Virus record (IMG/VR): IMGVR_UViG_3300042564_004145
Span: 1-25,245 of that record
Length of the DNA stretch: 25,245 nt
From: a virus
Strand: one strand, 5' to 3'
Shown here: positions 16,857 through 24,533 of the stretch, piece by piece
Position numbering within the stretch: the stretch's first letter is position 1
Layout: each line of letters begins with the position of its first letter
Program-made: the position numbers and the translations under genes
The notes under the pieces: model-generated
What the model saw: the letters and a program-made list of their open reading frames with translations, nothing else
Database searches by the model: none
Told to the model about the DNA's origin: nothing

Positions 16857-18689
16857 TTAGTATGTAGCCGTTCCTAAAGTTTTAGTTCTCACTCTAATAT
16901 CTACATTTGGGAATCTAATTTGAAATATCTGATTAGATTTCATAAATATAATACTGTCGGATTGAGCAATTTCTTTTGTATTTGCGTCTTTATACGTTTG
17001 AGAAACTTGTGCCGATGAATATTCACCACCGATTTTGTTAAAGACTCTTGTCTCAATAACATTTACAACTCCAGATACATTACCCATAATTTTGTTTAGG
17101 TCACCAATAAATAACGGGTCACCCATTTTGCGTTTACTGATATCAAAATAAGAAACTACATTATCGATCACTGTTTGTACAACATCCGTTTGGTTTGCGT
17201 TTTTATCTATGTTTAAGTCAACTTCCAAACCTAAATCAATAACTTCACCACTTACGATGTCAATAAAGTCATTAATCATTTTATATTCTGAAAGATATGA
17301 TAAAATATTACTTTTTAATGTAGTAGAAACGGTATCCGTTAAATTGCCCTTTTCATCATATGATAATAATTTAATTCTAACTTTATTATCTTCCTCCATT
17401 ACATTTACTTTAGCTGGCGCACCATATGTTGATGGCATTGTTTCGATTAACGACTTATAATCATTTAAAGTTACAGCTCTATTTTGTGCTGCAAAGTTAT
17501 ATGACACCATATTACGTATTTCTTCTATTGTTGGAGCATCTGCACCACCAACTGCTGGGGTTATATTCACAACTCTAAGTGATCCTACAACTTGTGAATT
17601 GACTGACGCCACAGGTCCAGAAACATTAAACTCAACATCATCCACATTCGTAATTACATTAACACCCAAGTTACTATCCTTACCACCACCAACTCTATAC
17701 CTAACAAATAATGTTGTGTTAAGTTTTGGTGTTTGACCTAAAGATAAGTTATTCAAATAGCTCGCCAAGTTCACCTTCAAATCTCCGGTCATATAGTTGT
17801 CCAAATTGTCCAATGGATTGACCGTACCTGATCCAAATGTTAATGAAAAATAATTTTCAGGTGTATATTCTGTAACAAATTTATTATTAACATCAATAAA
17901 TGTACCTGCAGTAAAATTATTGGTATCCGAAACCGCAGTTGGGTTGGGAACAAAAACTTTATTTTCGATTAATGATTTTACTTCATACCACTTATTGGTG
18001 GTGCTGTTAAACTCGCTTGTGGTTGGATTACTCGCAAAGTTTGTACCATCTTTATGTATAACCGATGTAACACCTAAGACATTTTGTTCTGGTAGATATA
18101 ATTTTAAGAATGGTTTTTGATCTATTTGATTAATAACTCTTCTATATATTTTTGTGATTCCGTTAACAACCGCCTCTCTTTTTGTGATTGTATATGATAC
18201 TAATCTATTATTTGAGTCAAAATTAGGAATTTTTAATCTATTAGGCTCTCCTCTTTTATTGAACGGTATTGAAAAATCAATATCATCTACCGTTTCAAAT
18301 ATTTGACCGGCTCCTGAAACTTGGGCTCCGCTTTTTAATAAACCCAAATATCTAGTATCTTCCTTATCTCCTCTAACCGGTACTGTAATTGAAAAATCAC
18401 ATAATGCAACTGAGGGTCTCACACCAGGTAGTCTTAAACCATAAGTTTTGGCAATATGAAACAGTGATTGTCTTTGTTGCGCAAAATCCAACATAGTTTC
18501 TTGCCAAACTCTATCAATATGAAAATGTAGATTATCCGCAACCGCAGCATTAATATCTAATAACACAGAATAAATCGACGCATCGTTAAAGTTCTTAACT
18601 AAATCTGGATAGTAATCTTTGGTTAATGTTACCAATTCATTTCTTAATCCTTGGAAATCTCTGGTTGCGTATGATATTTGTTTGCTCAT
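16857..18689 (-). CDS. Baseplate wedge protein, gp6 / P2-gpJ (Baseplate_J) family (610 aa)
   Basis: Length is close to T4 gp6 (about 660 aa). The N-terminal signature is typical: MSKQISYATRDFQGLRNEL, then YYPDLVKNFNDASIYSVLLDINAAVADNLHFHIDRVWQE, then AQQRQSLFHIAKTYGLRLPG. The family's N-terminus usually has an 'FxxLR..L', 'D.....(L)...A...D.L..Y.D....E' pattern followed by 'A......A...GY'. The middle (ITPAVGGADAPTIEEIRNMVSYNFAAQNRAVTLNDYKSLIETMP) matches the 'GGxDxEsxeeiRrraP...r.q.RAVT..DYe.l' core of Baseplate_J. The C-terminal part (SYLSEYKMINDFIDIVSGEVIDLGLEVDLNID) matches the family's later domain. In T4, gp6 forms the inner baseplate ring and controls the switch to sheath contraction. 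It starts one base after the gp25-like stop. Confidence 0.93.
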   Translation of the reverse strand: MSKQISYATRDFQGLRNELVTLTKDYYPDLVKNFNDASIYSVLLDINAAVADNLHFHIDRVWQETMLDFAQQRQSLFHIAKTYGLRLPGVRPSVALCDFSITVPVRGDKEDTRYLGLLKSGAQVSGAGQIFETVDDIDFSIPFNKRGEPNRLKIPNFDSNNRLVSYTITKREAVVNGITKIYRRVINQIDQKPFLKLYLPEQNVLGVTSVIHKDGTNFASNPTTSEFNSTTNKWYEVKSLIENKVFVPNPTAVSDTNNFTAGTFIDVNNKFVTEYTPENYFSLTFGSGTVNPLDNLDNYMTGDLKVNLASYLNNLSLGQTPKLNTTLFVRYRVGGGKDSNLGVNVITNVDDVEFNVSGPVASVNSQVVGSLRVVNITPAVGGADAPTIEEIRNMVSYNFAAQNRAVTLNDYKSLIETMPSTYGAPAKVNVMEEDNKVRIKLLSYDEKGNLTDTVSTTLKSNILSYLSEYKMINDFIDIVSGEVIDLGLEVDLNIDKNANQTDVVQTVIDNVVSYFDISKRKMGDPLFIGDLNKIMGNVSGVVNVIETRVFNKIGGEYSSAQVSQTYKDANTKEIAQSDSIIFMKSNQIFQIRFPNVDIRVRTKTLGTATY

Positions 18690-18690
18690 C

Positions 18691-19143
18691 TTATATGTTT
18701 AAAATTATAAAGTCGGATGTTGAAAATGATCCGTTATTAACGGTATAGTCTATTTTCACTACCGCAGTATATGGTTTAGTCGATTCGTCTGAAACCCTAA
18801 ATAATCTTTCATCTTCTTCTTGTGAGAAGCTTCTACCTTGATTTGGGTCATCTTCAGCTGACATTATTGAAATGGTATTAATATCCAAATTTGGAATGAA
18901 CTTCTTAACTCCTTCCCTTATTTCCTCTTCTATTAAATTGTGGGTAATAAAATCATTTTGATCAAAGATAAATTCGTATATTCTTGTACCGAAATCTGGT
19001 AAATAATACCTACTACCTCTCCTTGTTAATATAAGATGTATTAAGTTAGCTCTAACCTCCTTCTCGGGGATTTCTGTCATGTTCAGATAATCTCCCTTAG
19101 GACTGTCTTTAAATGGATAATCAATACCGTATGTTGTCGCCAT
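18691..19143 (-). CDS. Baseplate wedge protein, gp25 / P2-gpW family (150 aa)
   Basis: I choose the ATG at 19143 (MATTYGIDYPFKDSPKGDYL) over an in-frame TTG two codons upstream. The length fits the family (T4 gp25 is 132 aa). The core 'VRANLIHLILTRRGSRYYLPDFGTRIYEFIFDQND' matches the gp25/GPW pattern of a 'I..NI..LL.T..GER...P.FG..L...LFE' helix and strand. The following 'ITHNLIEEEIREGVKKFIPNLDI' matches the helix leading to the sheath-binding strand region. In T4 and P2 this protein joins the baseplate wedge to the first sheath layer. Its adjacency to the gp6-like gene, with a single base between stop and start, is the classical W-J order. It is the first structural gene after the replication block and is preceded by an A/T-rich motif. 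Confidence 0.93.
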   Translation of the reverse strand: MATTYGIDYPFKDSPKGDYLNMTEIPEKEVRANLIHLILTRRGSRYYLPDFGTRIYEFIFDQNDFITHNLIEEEIREGVKKFIPNLDINTISIMSAEDDPNQGRSFSQEEDERLFRVSDESTKPYTAVVKIDYTVNNGSFSTSDFIILNI

Positions 19144-19147
19144 ATTC

Positions 19148-19155
19148 AATAAATA
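19148..19155 (-). promoter_or_regulatory. TATTTATT motif upstream of the gp25-like gene
   Basis: The coding strand reads TTATATTTATTGAAT immediately before the ATG at 19143. It lies at the border between replication and tail genes, where a late promoter would be expected. Confidence 0.35.
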
Positions 19156-19173
19156 TAAACAAACACAAAATGG

Positions 19174-19347
19174 TTATGTATCCTCTTTCAATTTTGTATT
19201 TCCTTTGATTGTACGAGGTGGGTCATATGGACAATTTGAACATCCGTTGGAACAACAGTACCCTCTCTTCTGTAAAAAGAAAGAAGTCAGGACCATAAGC
19301 CCCGACTTCTCATCTATGTAGTAATCTACTCCTTCCTCTAATTTCAT
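19174..19347 (-). CDS. DUF5522-like small Cys-motif protein (57 aa) coupled to ribonucleotide reductase
   Basis: The reading frame starts with ATG at 19347, overlapping the reductase stop as TAATG, and encodes MKLEEGVDYYIDEKSGLMVL followed by TSFFLQKRGYCCSNGCSNCPYDPP and a Lys-rich end. The K-R-G-Y-C-C-x-N-G-C-x-x-C-P-Y motif is the hallmark I know from the small DUF5522 family, found in many Bacteroidota and other organisms and of unknown function. Four Cys at about residues 31, 32, 36 and 39 suggest metal or Fe-S binding, or redox activity. Coupling to a thiol-dependent reductase makes an accessory or reducing role attractive, but this is inference. The second third of the gene contains a terminator-like hairpin. 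The gene is too short to appear in ordinary ORF listings, but codon structure and motif are convincing. Confidence 0.85.
   Translation of the reverse strand: MKLEEGVDYYIDEKSGLMVLTSFFLQKRGYCCSNGCSNCPYDPPRTIKGNTKLKEDT
19274..19310 (-). terminator. Intrinsic-terminator-like hairpin inside the DUF5522-like gene
   Basis: On the coding strand AGAAGTC pairs with GACTTCT, and the adjacent GGGG can pair with TCCT (two G-C and two G-U pairs), making an 11-bp stem with loop CTTATGG, followed directly by TTCTTTTT. It lies within the open reading frame, at the end of the replication block. It could act as a conditional terminator, suppressed by ribosomes translating the small gene. Confidence 0.5.
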
Positions 19348-21608
19348 TAGATACTTGTTACATCACATTGTGCTCCACTACAAGCTTGTGCCGCATAATC
19401 AGAAATATTCTTGTATTGTGGTTTATCCAAAATGGTGCCAAAATCAACTTCTTTAAATTGGCGAGTAATGGTTTCCCACTTATAGAATAAGTGTACGTCT
19501 TTCAAACAATAAACCATTTTCTTTAAATCACCTTTGAAGTAATTCTTTGCAAATTTCTTTGCTCTTGAGATCCAATATTTCTTTAATAATACTTGTTCTC
19601 TTGTTCCTGTTACCGGAATTGAATCGTCTAATAAAGTATCTGTAGCCAACCATAGGTTATTTTGGAAATAATGTAAGCCGTCAATGATTAAACCTGAAGC
19701 TAGTATTGAACCTTTACCATATGTTTCCACAATTTCATCAAGATTTAAAACCGATGTAAATGGTGCTTGGTTGAAATCTTTATCTCCGTAATCTGACATG
19801 AAGCTAACCGCAGTAAAGAAATCTCTTTGTTCCCAAATGTATTCAACAATCGCATCTTTGTCATCAATGATAACCGTACAAGATGTATTGTGATTTACTG
19901 GCATGTAAGCACACAATTCAGGATTTGTACCGGCATTTACCCAATGTTGTTGAACTAACTTAATCAATTCAAGGTGTTTAATTCCTTTCATGTCTTTTTT
20001 GAATAGACCAACTTTTGGATTTTCTACTGGAACAAATACAACATAATCTGATTTAGTTGATGACCATACACTCTCCTCTAATAAGAATGACATATTATCT
20101 TCTAACCATTTTGCGGTATTACTTTCTTTGTTCAATTGCATAATACGGAAATACTTTTCAGAATGTTCAGGGTGAATACCTGACGCAGTTCCCAATACAA
20201 CTGATGCGTTACCTGATGGTTTTACACATGTAGTTCTCGCAGCTTGGTTAATGCCTATAACTGCCGCTAATTCTTTATTAGCATCTTTTACTGCTTGTGC
20301 ACCTTCTTCTAATAATTCAGCATTAAACAATTTAGGGTTATTCATCCAGCCTGTAATACTAACGCCTAATAAAGCTTCTCTTTCGAAAATTGCCTTACTT
20401 GTTTCACCTAAATAAGGGAAGTCAGTATAACCCGCTTGTAATGTACCTAAGAAAGATGCGTCTCTACAAGCCTTTAAAAACTTTTCTTTTGTTGTTGCCT
20501 TTTCAGCATTTATTTCTGTTAAGTTACAACCTTGAATACCAAATTTAGATTTGTTGTCTTTTACATATTGCTCAACTTCATCATATTTGATTTTACCAAA
20601 ATCAATTGTGTCTAATACAGGTATTTTTAAAATCTCAAAACATGGATTGAACATGTCAAACCAACTATTAGCAAACACGAAACCAATATCATTTGCTCCG
20701 TCGTTTAATTGTACTAGATAATTGAATTGATCTTTTTTAACTTCACTTCTTAATAATAAAACCGAGTTATTACTTCTACCTCTTTGTGGATTCTCCATTC
20801 TCCAGTTTCCGGTCTTAGCATGAATCATCTCGTCATCATTAGGATCAACAATCATATTTAACGCTGAACGTCTAACACCGCCAGATAATACCGCATCGGC
20901 AGAATGACAAATAATGTCAAACGCTAAAATAGGACGGATTTTTTCTCCTTCTGTTGCAATCCATTTTTCAATTAATTGTTCGATCTTTTCTAATGATTGT
21001 TTTAAACCATCAGGGCCAGGTGCTTTAAAGCCTCCGCTAATGAACGCACCTTTCTCGCGAATTAAAGAATAATCTAATTTAACTTCGTAACCAGCATATT
21101 CTGGGAACGGTTGGTCGTCAACGAAATAAGATGATAATAATACACCTAATGCATTTGCCCAACCTTCGATTGAATCTTCAATATAAAAAGTCTTTGTACC
21201 TAAAGTTCTTTTTTGTATTCTACTTAAATTGTTTACAAAAGGAATTAATAAACCTCCACCAAATCCACAACCTGATAATGCAAGATAGAAAATCTCTTGG
21301 AACACTCTATTACGTGCAATGTGTCCTGATGTACAGTTAAACATTCTCGTATTATGTTTCATAATTTGTTCATGTCGATATTGCAAATTTCTTTGCGATG
21401 CTAACACCGCTTGGTCTTTCATACTTTCAACAGCACTTTGTAAATACGGTTCAATAGCGTCAGCATATTTTACATATTTTTTTCTGTGTCCATCGATGAT
21501 GTTTTCACAAGCATCTTCCCACGTTTCATAACGACCTTTATCCTCTAACCATTTGAAATAATCTGAGTGTAACTTCAAGTCACTCAGAAATTTTTTACCT
21601 TTCTGCAT
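19347..21608 (-). CDS. nrdJ: Adenosylcobalamin-dependent (class II) ribonucleoside-triphosphate reductase (753 aa)
   Basis: It makes deoxyribonucleotides from ribonucleoside triphosphates using a B12-generated thiyl radical, feeding phage DNA synthesis. Length matches monomeric RTPR of Lactobacillus type (739 aa). Visible signature parts are the N-terminal TWEDACENIIDGHRKKY, LSGCGFGGG with the first active-site Cys (about 114), SADAVLSGGVRRSA (236-249), FNPCFEI with Asn321, thiyl Cys323 and Glu325, and GCNLTEIN with the partner Cys (about 361). The C-terminal tail CSGAQC provides the CxxxxC redox pair that reduces the active site. The thiyl and partner Cys are 38 residues apart, against 11 in the Lactobacillus enzyme, so this loop is longer. 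It lies 25 bases after the helicase gene and its stop overlaps the DUF5522-like start. Being O2-independent, it needs host cobalamin. Confidence 0.95.
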   Translation of the reverse strand: MQKGKKFLSDLKLHSDYFKWLEDKGRYETWEDACENIIDGHRKKYVKYADAIEPYLQSAVESMKDQAVLASQRNLQYRHEQIMKHNTRMFNCTSGHIARNRVFQEIFYLALSGCGFGGGLLIPFVNNLSRIQKRTLGTKTFYIEDSIEGWANALGVLLSSYFVDDQPFPEYAGYEVKLDYSLIREKGAFISGGFKAPGPDGLKQSLEKIEQLIEKWIATEGEKIRPILAFDIICHSADAVLSGGVRRSALNMIVDPNDDEMIHAKTGNWRMENPQRGRSNNSVLLLRSEVKKDQFNYLVQLNDGANDIGFVFANSWFDMFNPCFEILKIPVLDTIDFGKIKYDEVEQYVKDNKSKFGIQGCNLTEINAEKATTKEKFLKACRDASFLGTLQAGYTDFPYLGETSKAIFEREALLGVSITGWMNNPKLFNAELLEEGAQAVKDANKELAAVIGINQAARTTCVKPSGNASVVLGTASGIHPEHSEKYFRIMQLNKESNTAKWLEDNMSFLLEESVWSSTKSDYVVFVPVENPKVGLFKKDMKGIKHLELIKLVQQHWVNAGTNPELCAYMPVNHNTSCTVIIDDKDAIVEYIWEQRDFFTAVSFMSDYGDKDFNQAPFTSVLNLDEIVETYGKGSILASGLIIDGLHYFQNNLWLATDTLLDDSIPVTGTREQVLLKKYWISRAKKFAKNYFKGDLKKMVYCLKDVHLFYKWETITRQFKEVDFGTILDKPQYKNISDYAAQACSGAQCDVTSI

Positions 21609-21633
21609 TTGTTCTTTTTTCTTTATTTTGTGT

Positions 21634-23013
21634 TTATTGTTTAGTTGCTACCTGTTGTCGCCTCTTAAATGCTTCTGCCGCTCTGTTAGCATTTATTTGG
21701 ACTTTTTGCTCTTCGTGTCCCAACAATGTATTTTGAGACTCCGTATCAATAAGAAGGAACTCGTTATTGAATTTACAGTTTTGGAAAACAACACCATCTC
21801 TACCAATACGTGATTTTAATAACGTAAGTGTTGCCAAATTGTGTTCTTTTTGTTCTAACGTTTTACCGATAGATAATATAACGTGAGCAATTTGTGCTTT
21901 CTTAATTGAACCACCCATTTGGTCACCTGTCACAACTTCAGACGAAATTGATTCACGGTTGCCTTGTGTTGCGGTCCATATTGCCATTTCAAATTCAGAT
22001 GTCATTGACTCTAAACTTCTCATAACAGATCCTTCACCTTTCCATTCTTCTCCATTAGCTGATTTATCAGTTGATACGCAATCAACATAATCCAATACTA
22101 ATAAGTCAACTTTTTTACCGCCCTCTGAGTTCATCTTTCTGATTTTATTTTTAATTTCAGAAACAGTAACATTATCACTAGCTAATTTTAATAACTTTAA
22201 ACTACCCTTAGATTTAGCCTGTGCCTCTTCTACTTTCATCTTAACTTCATCTTTAAAATCAGGTTGTGAATCTGGAGCAATTTCTGTCCAAATCGTATAG
22301 TGTTTTCTTTTAATATTACCTGGATTATCCTCAAAGAAAATTTGCACAACATTGTAGCCTAAGTTATAAGCGGTGTTCGCAAACTTTGTAAGTAAGGTAG
22401 TTTTACCGGTACCCGTAGGTGCTAATACAACCCCCAGTTCTCCGATCCCAAGACCGCCTTTAAGTAAGTTGTCGATACCCACAATACCTGTCGGTAATGG
22501 GTGTCTAAAGTCCTTCTCTAATGCTCCATCGATATCATGAAATACATCTGTTGCTTCATCGTTGGCTAAACCAACTTGTAATGCTTTTTGGATGATTTCC
22601 TCAATTTTGTTATAAGCCTCAAACTCACCACTTTCAATAATGCTCTGTACACTTTTTAACTCTCTTTTCAAGTTTTGTTGTTTACAGAAATTAAGTGCTG
22701 TGTCTTTTACGTATTCAATTTGAGACTCGTTATTTTTAATTGCTTCTAATGTATCTACGTGAATTTTAGAGGAATCTTTGTTACCGCCTTCGGCCATGAT
22801 TTTCTGTGCCAATGTATTGTAATCGGGGATTTTGTTGTAATTCTTATACAACTCCTTTGTATTTTCCATAATAAATCTAAATGAGTTATTATCAAAAAAC
22901 TTACTCTCTAATACATCAATAATTGTTTCTCCGTACTTCTTATCTTCAATAATTGCTTTGATAAGGGACTGTTGAAACGAAAATCCCAAATACCCAAAAT
23001 TCCTTTCTTCCAT
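21634..23013 (-). CDS. Replicative DNA helicase, DnaB / T4 gp41-like (459 aa)
   Basis: A hexameric 5'-3' helicase of superfamily 4, unwinding DNA at the phage replication fork. Residues 1-150 form a DnaB-N-like helical region (NFGYLGFSFQQSLIKAIIEDKKYG, then NNSFRFIMENTKELYKNY). The RecA-like motor has Walker A APTGTGKTT (198-206), the H1a Glu region QIFFEDN, Walker B VDLLVLDYVD (302-311), the glutamine switch TATQGNRES (347-355) and an arginine-finger-like KSRIGRDG (400-407). T4 gp41 is 475 aa, so the size fits. The C-terminal 40 residues are Gln/Ala/Lys-rich. No separate primase is seen in this window. The start ATG at 23013 follows the unknown 152-aa gene by 25 bases, and the gene is co-directional with the nuclease, recombinase and reductase genes. 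Confidence 0.95.
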   Translation of the reverse strand: MEERNFGYLGFSFQQSLIKAIIEDKKYGETIIDVLESKFFDNNSFRFIMENTKELYKNYNKIPDYNTLAQKIMAEGGNKDSSKIHVDTLEAIKNNESQIEYVKDTALNFCKQQNLKRELKSVQSIIESGEFEAYNKIEEIIQKALQVGLANDEATDVFHDIDGALEKDFRHPLPTGIVGIDNLLKGGLGIGELGVVLAPTGTGKTTLLTKFANTAYNLGYNVVQIFFEDNPGNIKRKHYTIWTEIAPDSQPDFKDEVKMKVEEAQAKSKGSLKLLKLASDNVTVSEIKNKIRKMNSEGGKKVDLLVLDYVDCVSTDKSANGEEWKGEGSVMRSLESMTSEFEMAIWTATQGNRESISSEVVTGDQMGGSIKKAQIAHVILSIGKTLEQKEHNLATLTLLKSRIGRDGVVFQNCKFNNEFLLIDTESQNTLLGHEEQKVQINANRAAEAFKRRQQVATKQ

Positions 23014-23038
23014 AGTGTTTATTATATATTGTTTTTTC

Positions 23039-23497
23039 TTATAATTCGTATCCTAAATAACTTGTTTCCAATTCTTCCGAAGACAGGATGTCCGTTAGAT
23101 CGGAAAGAATTCTCTTCAATCTTGGACGGATATCTACTGTGTATCTCGCCTTTGGATGATAAACATATGCGGGAAACAGTCTTTGAATAAATACATCGTC
23201 CCCTAACTTAATTTCCAATAAAAAATGTTCTTTTTCTTGTGTTAACGTCTCATCCACAACCTCCGAATGAAGGATATAGTTTTGATTTTCGCATAGATAA
23301 TTGGAACTTTTTATTTTCAAATCTTCCATAAAATCTTCACAAATATTTTTTACATAATAATGAAGATCTAATGATCGTCTCGCTTGGTCAACGTGATCTC
23401 TAACGTTAAAAAATCTTTGACATACGATATGTCCTTCTAAAGACAAAAGAAACTCGAATTTTGTGATGTTCTCTTGGTTTTGGTAATCTCTACTCAT
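23039..23497 (-). CDS. Unrecognised 152-aa protein between nuclease and helicase
   Basis: The start MSRDYQNQENITKFEFLLSL overlaps the end of the nuclease gene by 8 bases (ATGAGTAG), indicating coupling. The protein is acidic and aromatic, with three Cys (IVCQRF, NICEDF, YLCENQ), a phrase DQARRSLDLHYYVKNICEDFMEDLKIKSSNYL, and a C-terminal KARYTVDIRPRLKRILSDLTDILSSEELETSYLGYEL. There are no known catalytic motifs and no membrane segment. The pattern 'FEFLLSLEGHIVCQRFFNVRDH' then 'HFLLEIKLGDDVFIQRLFPAYVYHP' has two similar strand-rich phrases, and might be an internal duplication (FLLsLeGhIVcQRfF and FLLeIkLGDdVFIQRlF). Position suggests a replication accessory factor such as a helicase loader or clamp-associated protein, but there is no direct sequence support. 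Confidence 0.8.
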   Translation of the reverse strand: MSRDYQNQENITKFEFLLSLEGHIVCQRFFNVRDHVDQARRSLDLHYYVKNICEDFMEDLKIKSSNYLCENQNYILHSEVVDETLTQEKEHFLLEIKLGDDVFIQRLFPAYVYHPKARYTVDIRPRLKRILSDLTDILSSEELETSYLGYEL

Positions 23498-24524
23498 AAG
23501 GTCTTACTTTAATTGTTTTTTTTATATTGTTTTTTATATTTTTTTCTTTTCTTGTTAATCTTAGAAAAGGGTTTAAAAAATTAATCCACGCATCTTCTGA
23601 TTTTGGTAGAACATTAAAAAGTCCATCTTCATTCATCATCTTCATGGCATTCTTGTACGATCTTCCTTCTTGGTCTAATGATTCACTAATCAGTAGGTTA
23701 ATAACCTCTTTTGCCTCGTCTGTTAAAAATGGTTCATCCAAACTTACTATCCTGTTGTTTACGTCGAAGAATTCCTCACCTAGAACACCGTGTTTTGTTA
23801 CACCCGTCAATAAATTAGCAATTGACTTATTGTGTTTGTCTTGTTCAAATAATAGGTTACACTTATCTTTAACCTGATCAACCGTAATTGGTTGATTTCT
23901 TAGTTCAGGGACAAAAGACAATAATCTTTTTAATCCCATTCCTCTTATTCCTGCTATGTTATCTGATGCGTCACCACAAATCATTTTTACCAATCGAACA
24001 TTTTCGATAAGGATTTCTTCGTGATCGTAAACGATTATATCATTTTTTGAATATAATTTCCTGTGTGAAGGATTGTAAACTTGTGTGTTTTCTGAAACGA
24101 GTTGAGTTAAGTCCCCGTCTGATGAATAAATAATTTTTCTTTCGTCAGGTGAGTTTTGAGTATAGTAAGCGATGTTATCATCGGTCTCACAATACTCAAA
24201 TTCTCCTTGTCTGACATATAACTCCTCAAGATACTGTTTGATACGTTCTCTTTGGTAGTTATAAGATTGTAAATCTTCTTCTGTTCTAACTCTTTGTCTT
24301 CTGTTTTCCTTGTAGTGAGAATATATTCTTCTTCTATTTTGTGATCCCTCAAAGCCATCCCAAAAAACAACAATCTTGTCTAGTTGGTATTCCTCAAAAG
24401 ATCTTCTTAAGGTGTTTAGAAAGTGGTAGATACCACCTATATGTGTTCCTTTATAAAACACATTCTTCGCTCCGTAATAACCAATAGTTAATAGATTATC
24501 ACCATCAACAAGTAAAACCGACAT
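23490..24524 (-). CDS. 5'-3' exonuclease / flap endonuclease, T4 RNase H-like (344 aa)
   Basis: A PIN/FEN-type nuclease that removes RNA primers and 5' flaps during lagging-strand synthesis. Metal-binding acids are in place: VDGDN with Asp7 and Asp9, VVFWDG with Asp56, CETDDN (Glu113, Asp115, Asp116), SSDGDL (Asp136, Asp138) and CGDASDNI (Asp185, Asp188). The last leads into a helix-three-turn-helix DNA-binding motif GIRGMGLKRLL (192-202). The Arg/Lys-rich segment after Asp56 (QNRRRIYSHYKENRRQRVR) corresponds to the arch or helical clamp region. T4 RNase H is 305 aa, and the extra C-terminal part here is Lys/Asn-rich (KEKNIKNNIKKTIKVR). It follows the recombinase by 9 bases and overlaps the next gene by 8, indicating one replication operon. 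Confidence 0.93.
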   Translation of the reverse strand: MSVLLVDGDNLLTIGYYGAKNVFYKGTHIGGIYHFLNTLRRSFEEYQLDKIVVFWDGFEGSQNRRRIYSHYKENRRQRVRTEEDLQSYNYQRERIKQYLEELYVRQGEFEYCETDDNIAYYTQNSPDERKIIYSSDGDLTQLVSENTQVYNPSHRKLYSKNDIIVYDHEEILIENVRLVKMICGDASDNIAGIRGMGLKRLLSFVPELRNQPITVDQVKDKCNLLFEQDKHNKSIANLLTGVTKHGVLGEEFFDVNNRIVSLDEPFLTDEAKEVINLLISESLDQEGRSYKNAMKMMNEDGLFNVLPKSEDAWINFLNPFLRLTRKEKNIKNNIKKTIKVRPYE

Positions 24525-24533
24525 TTATTAAAT

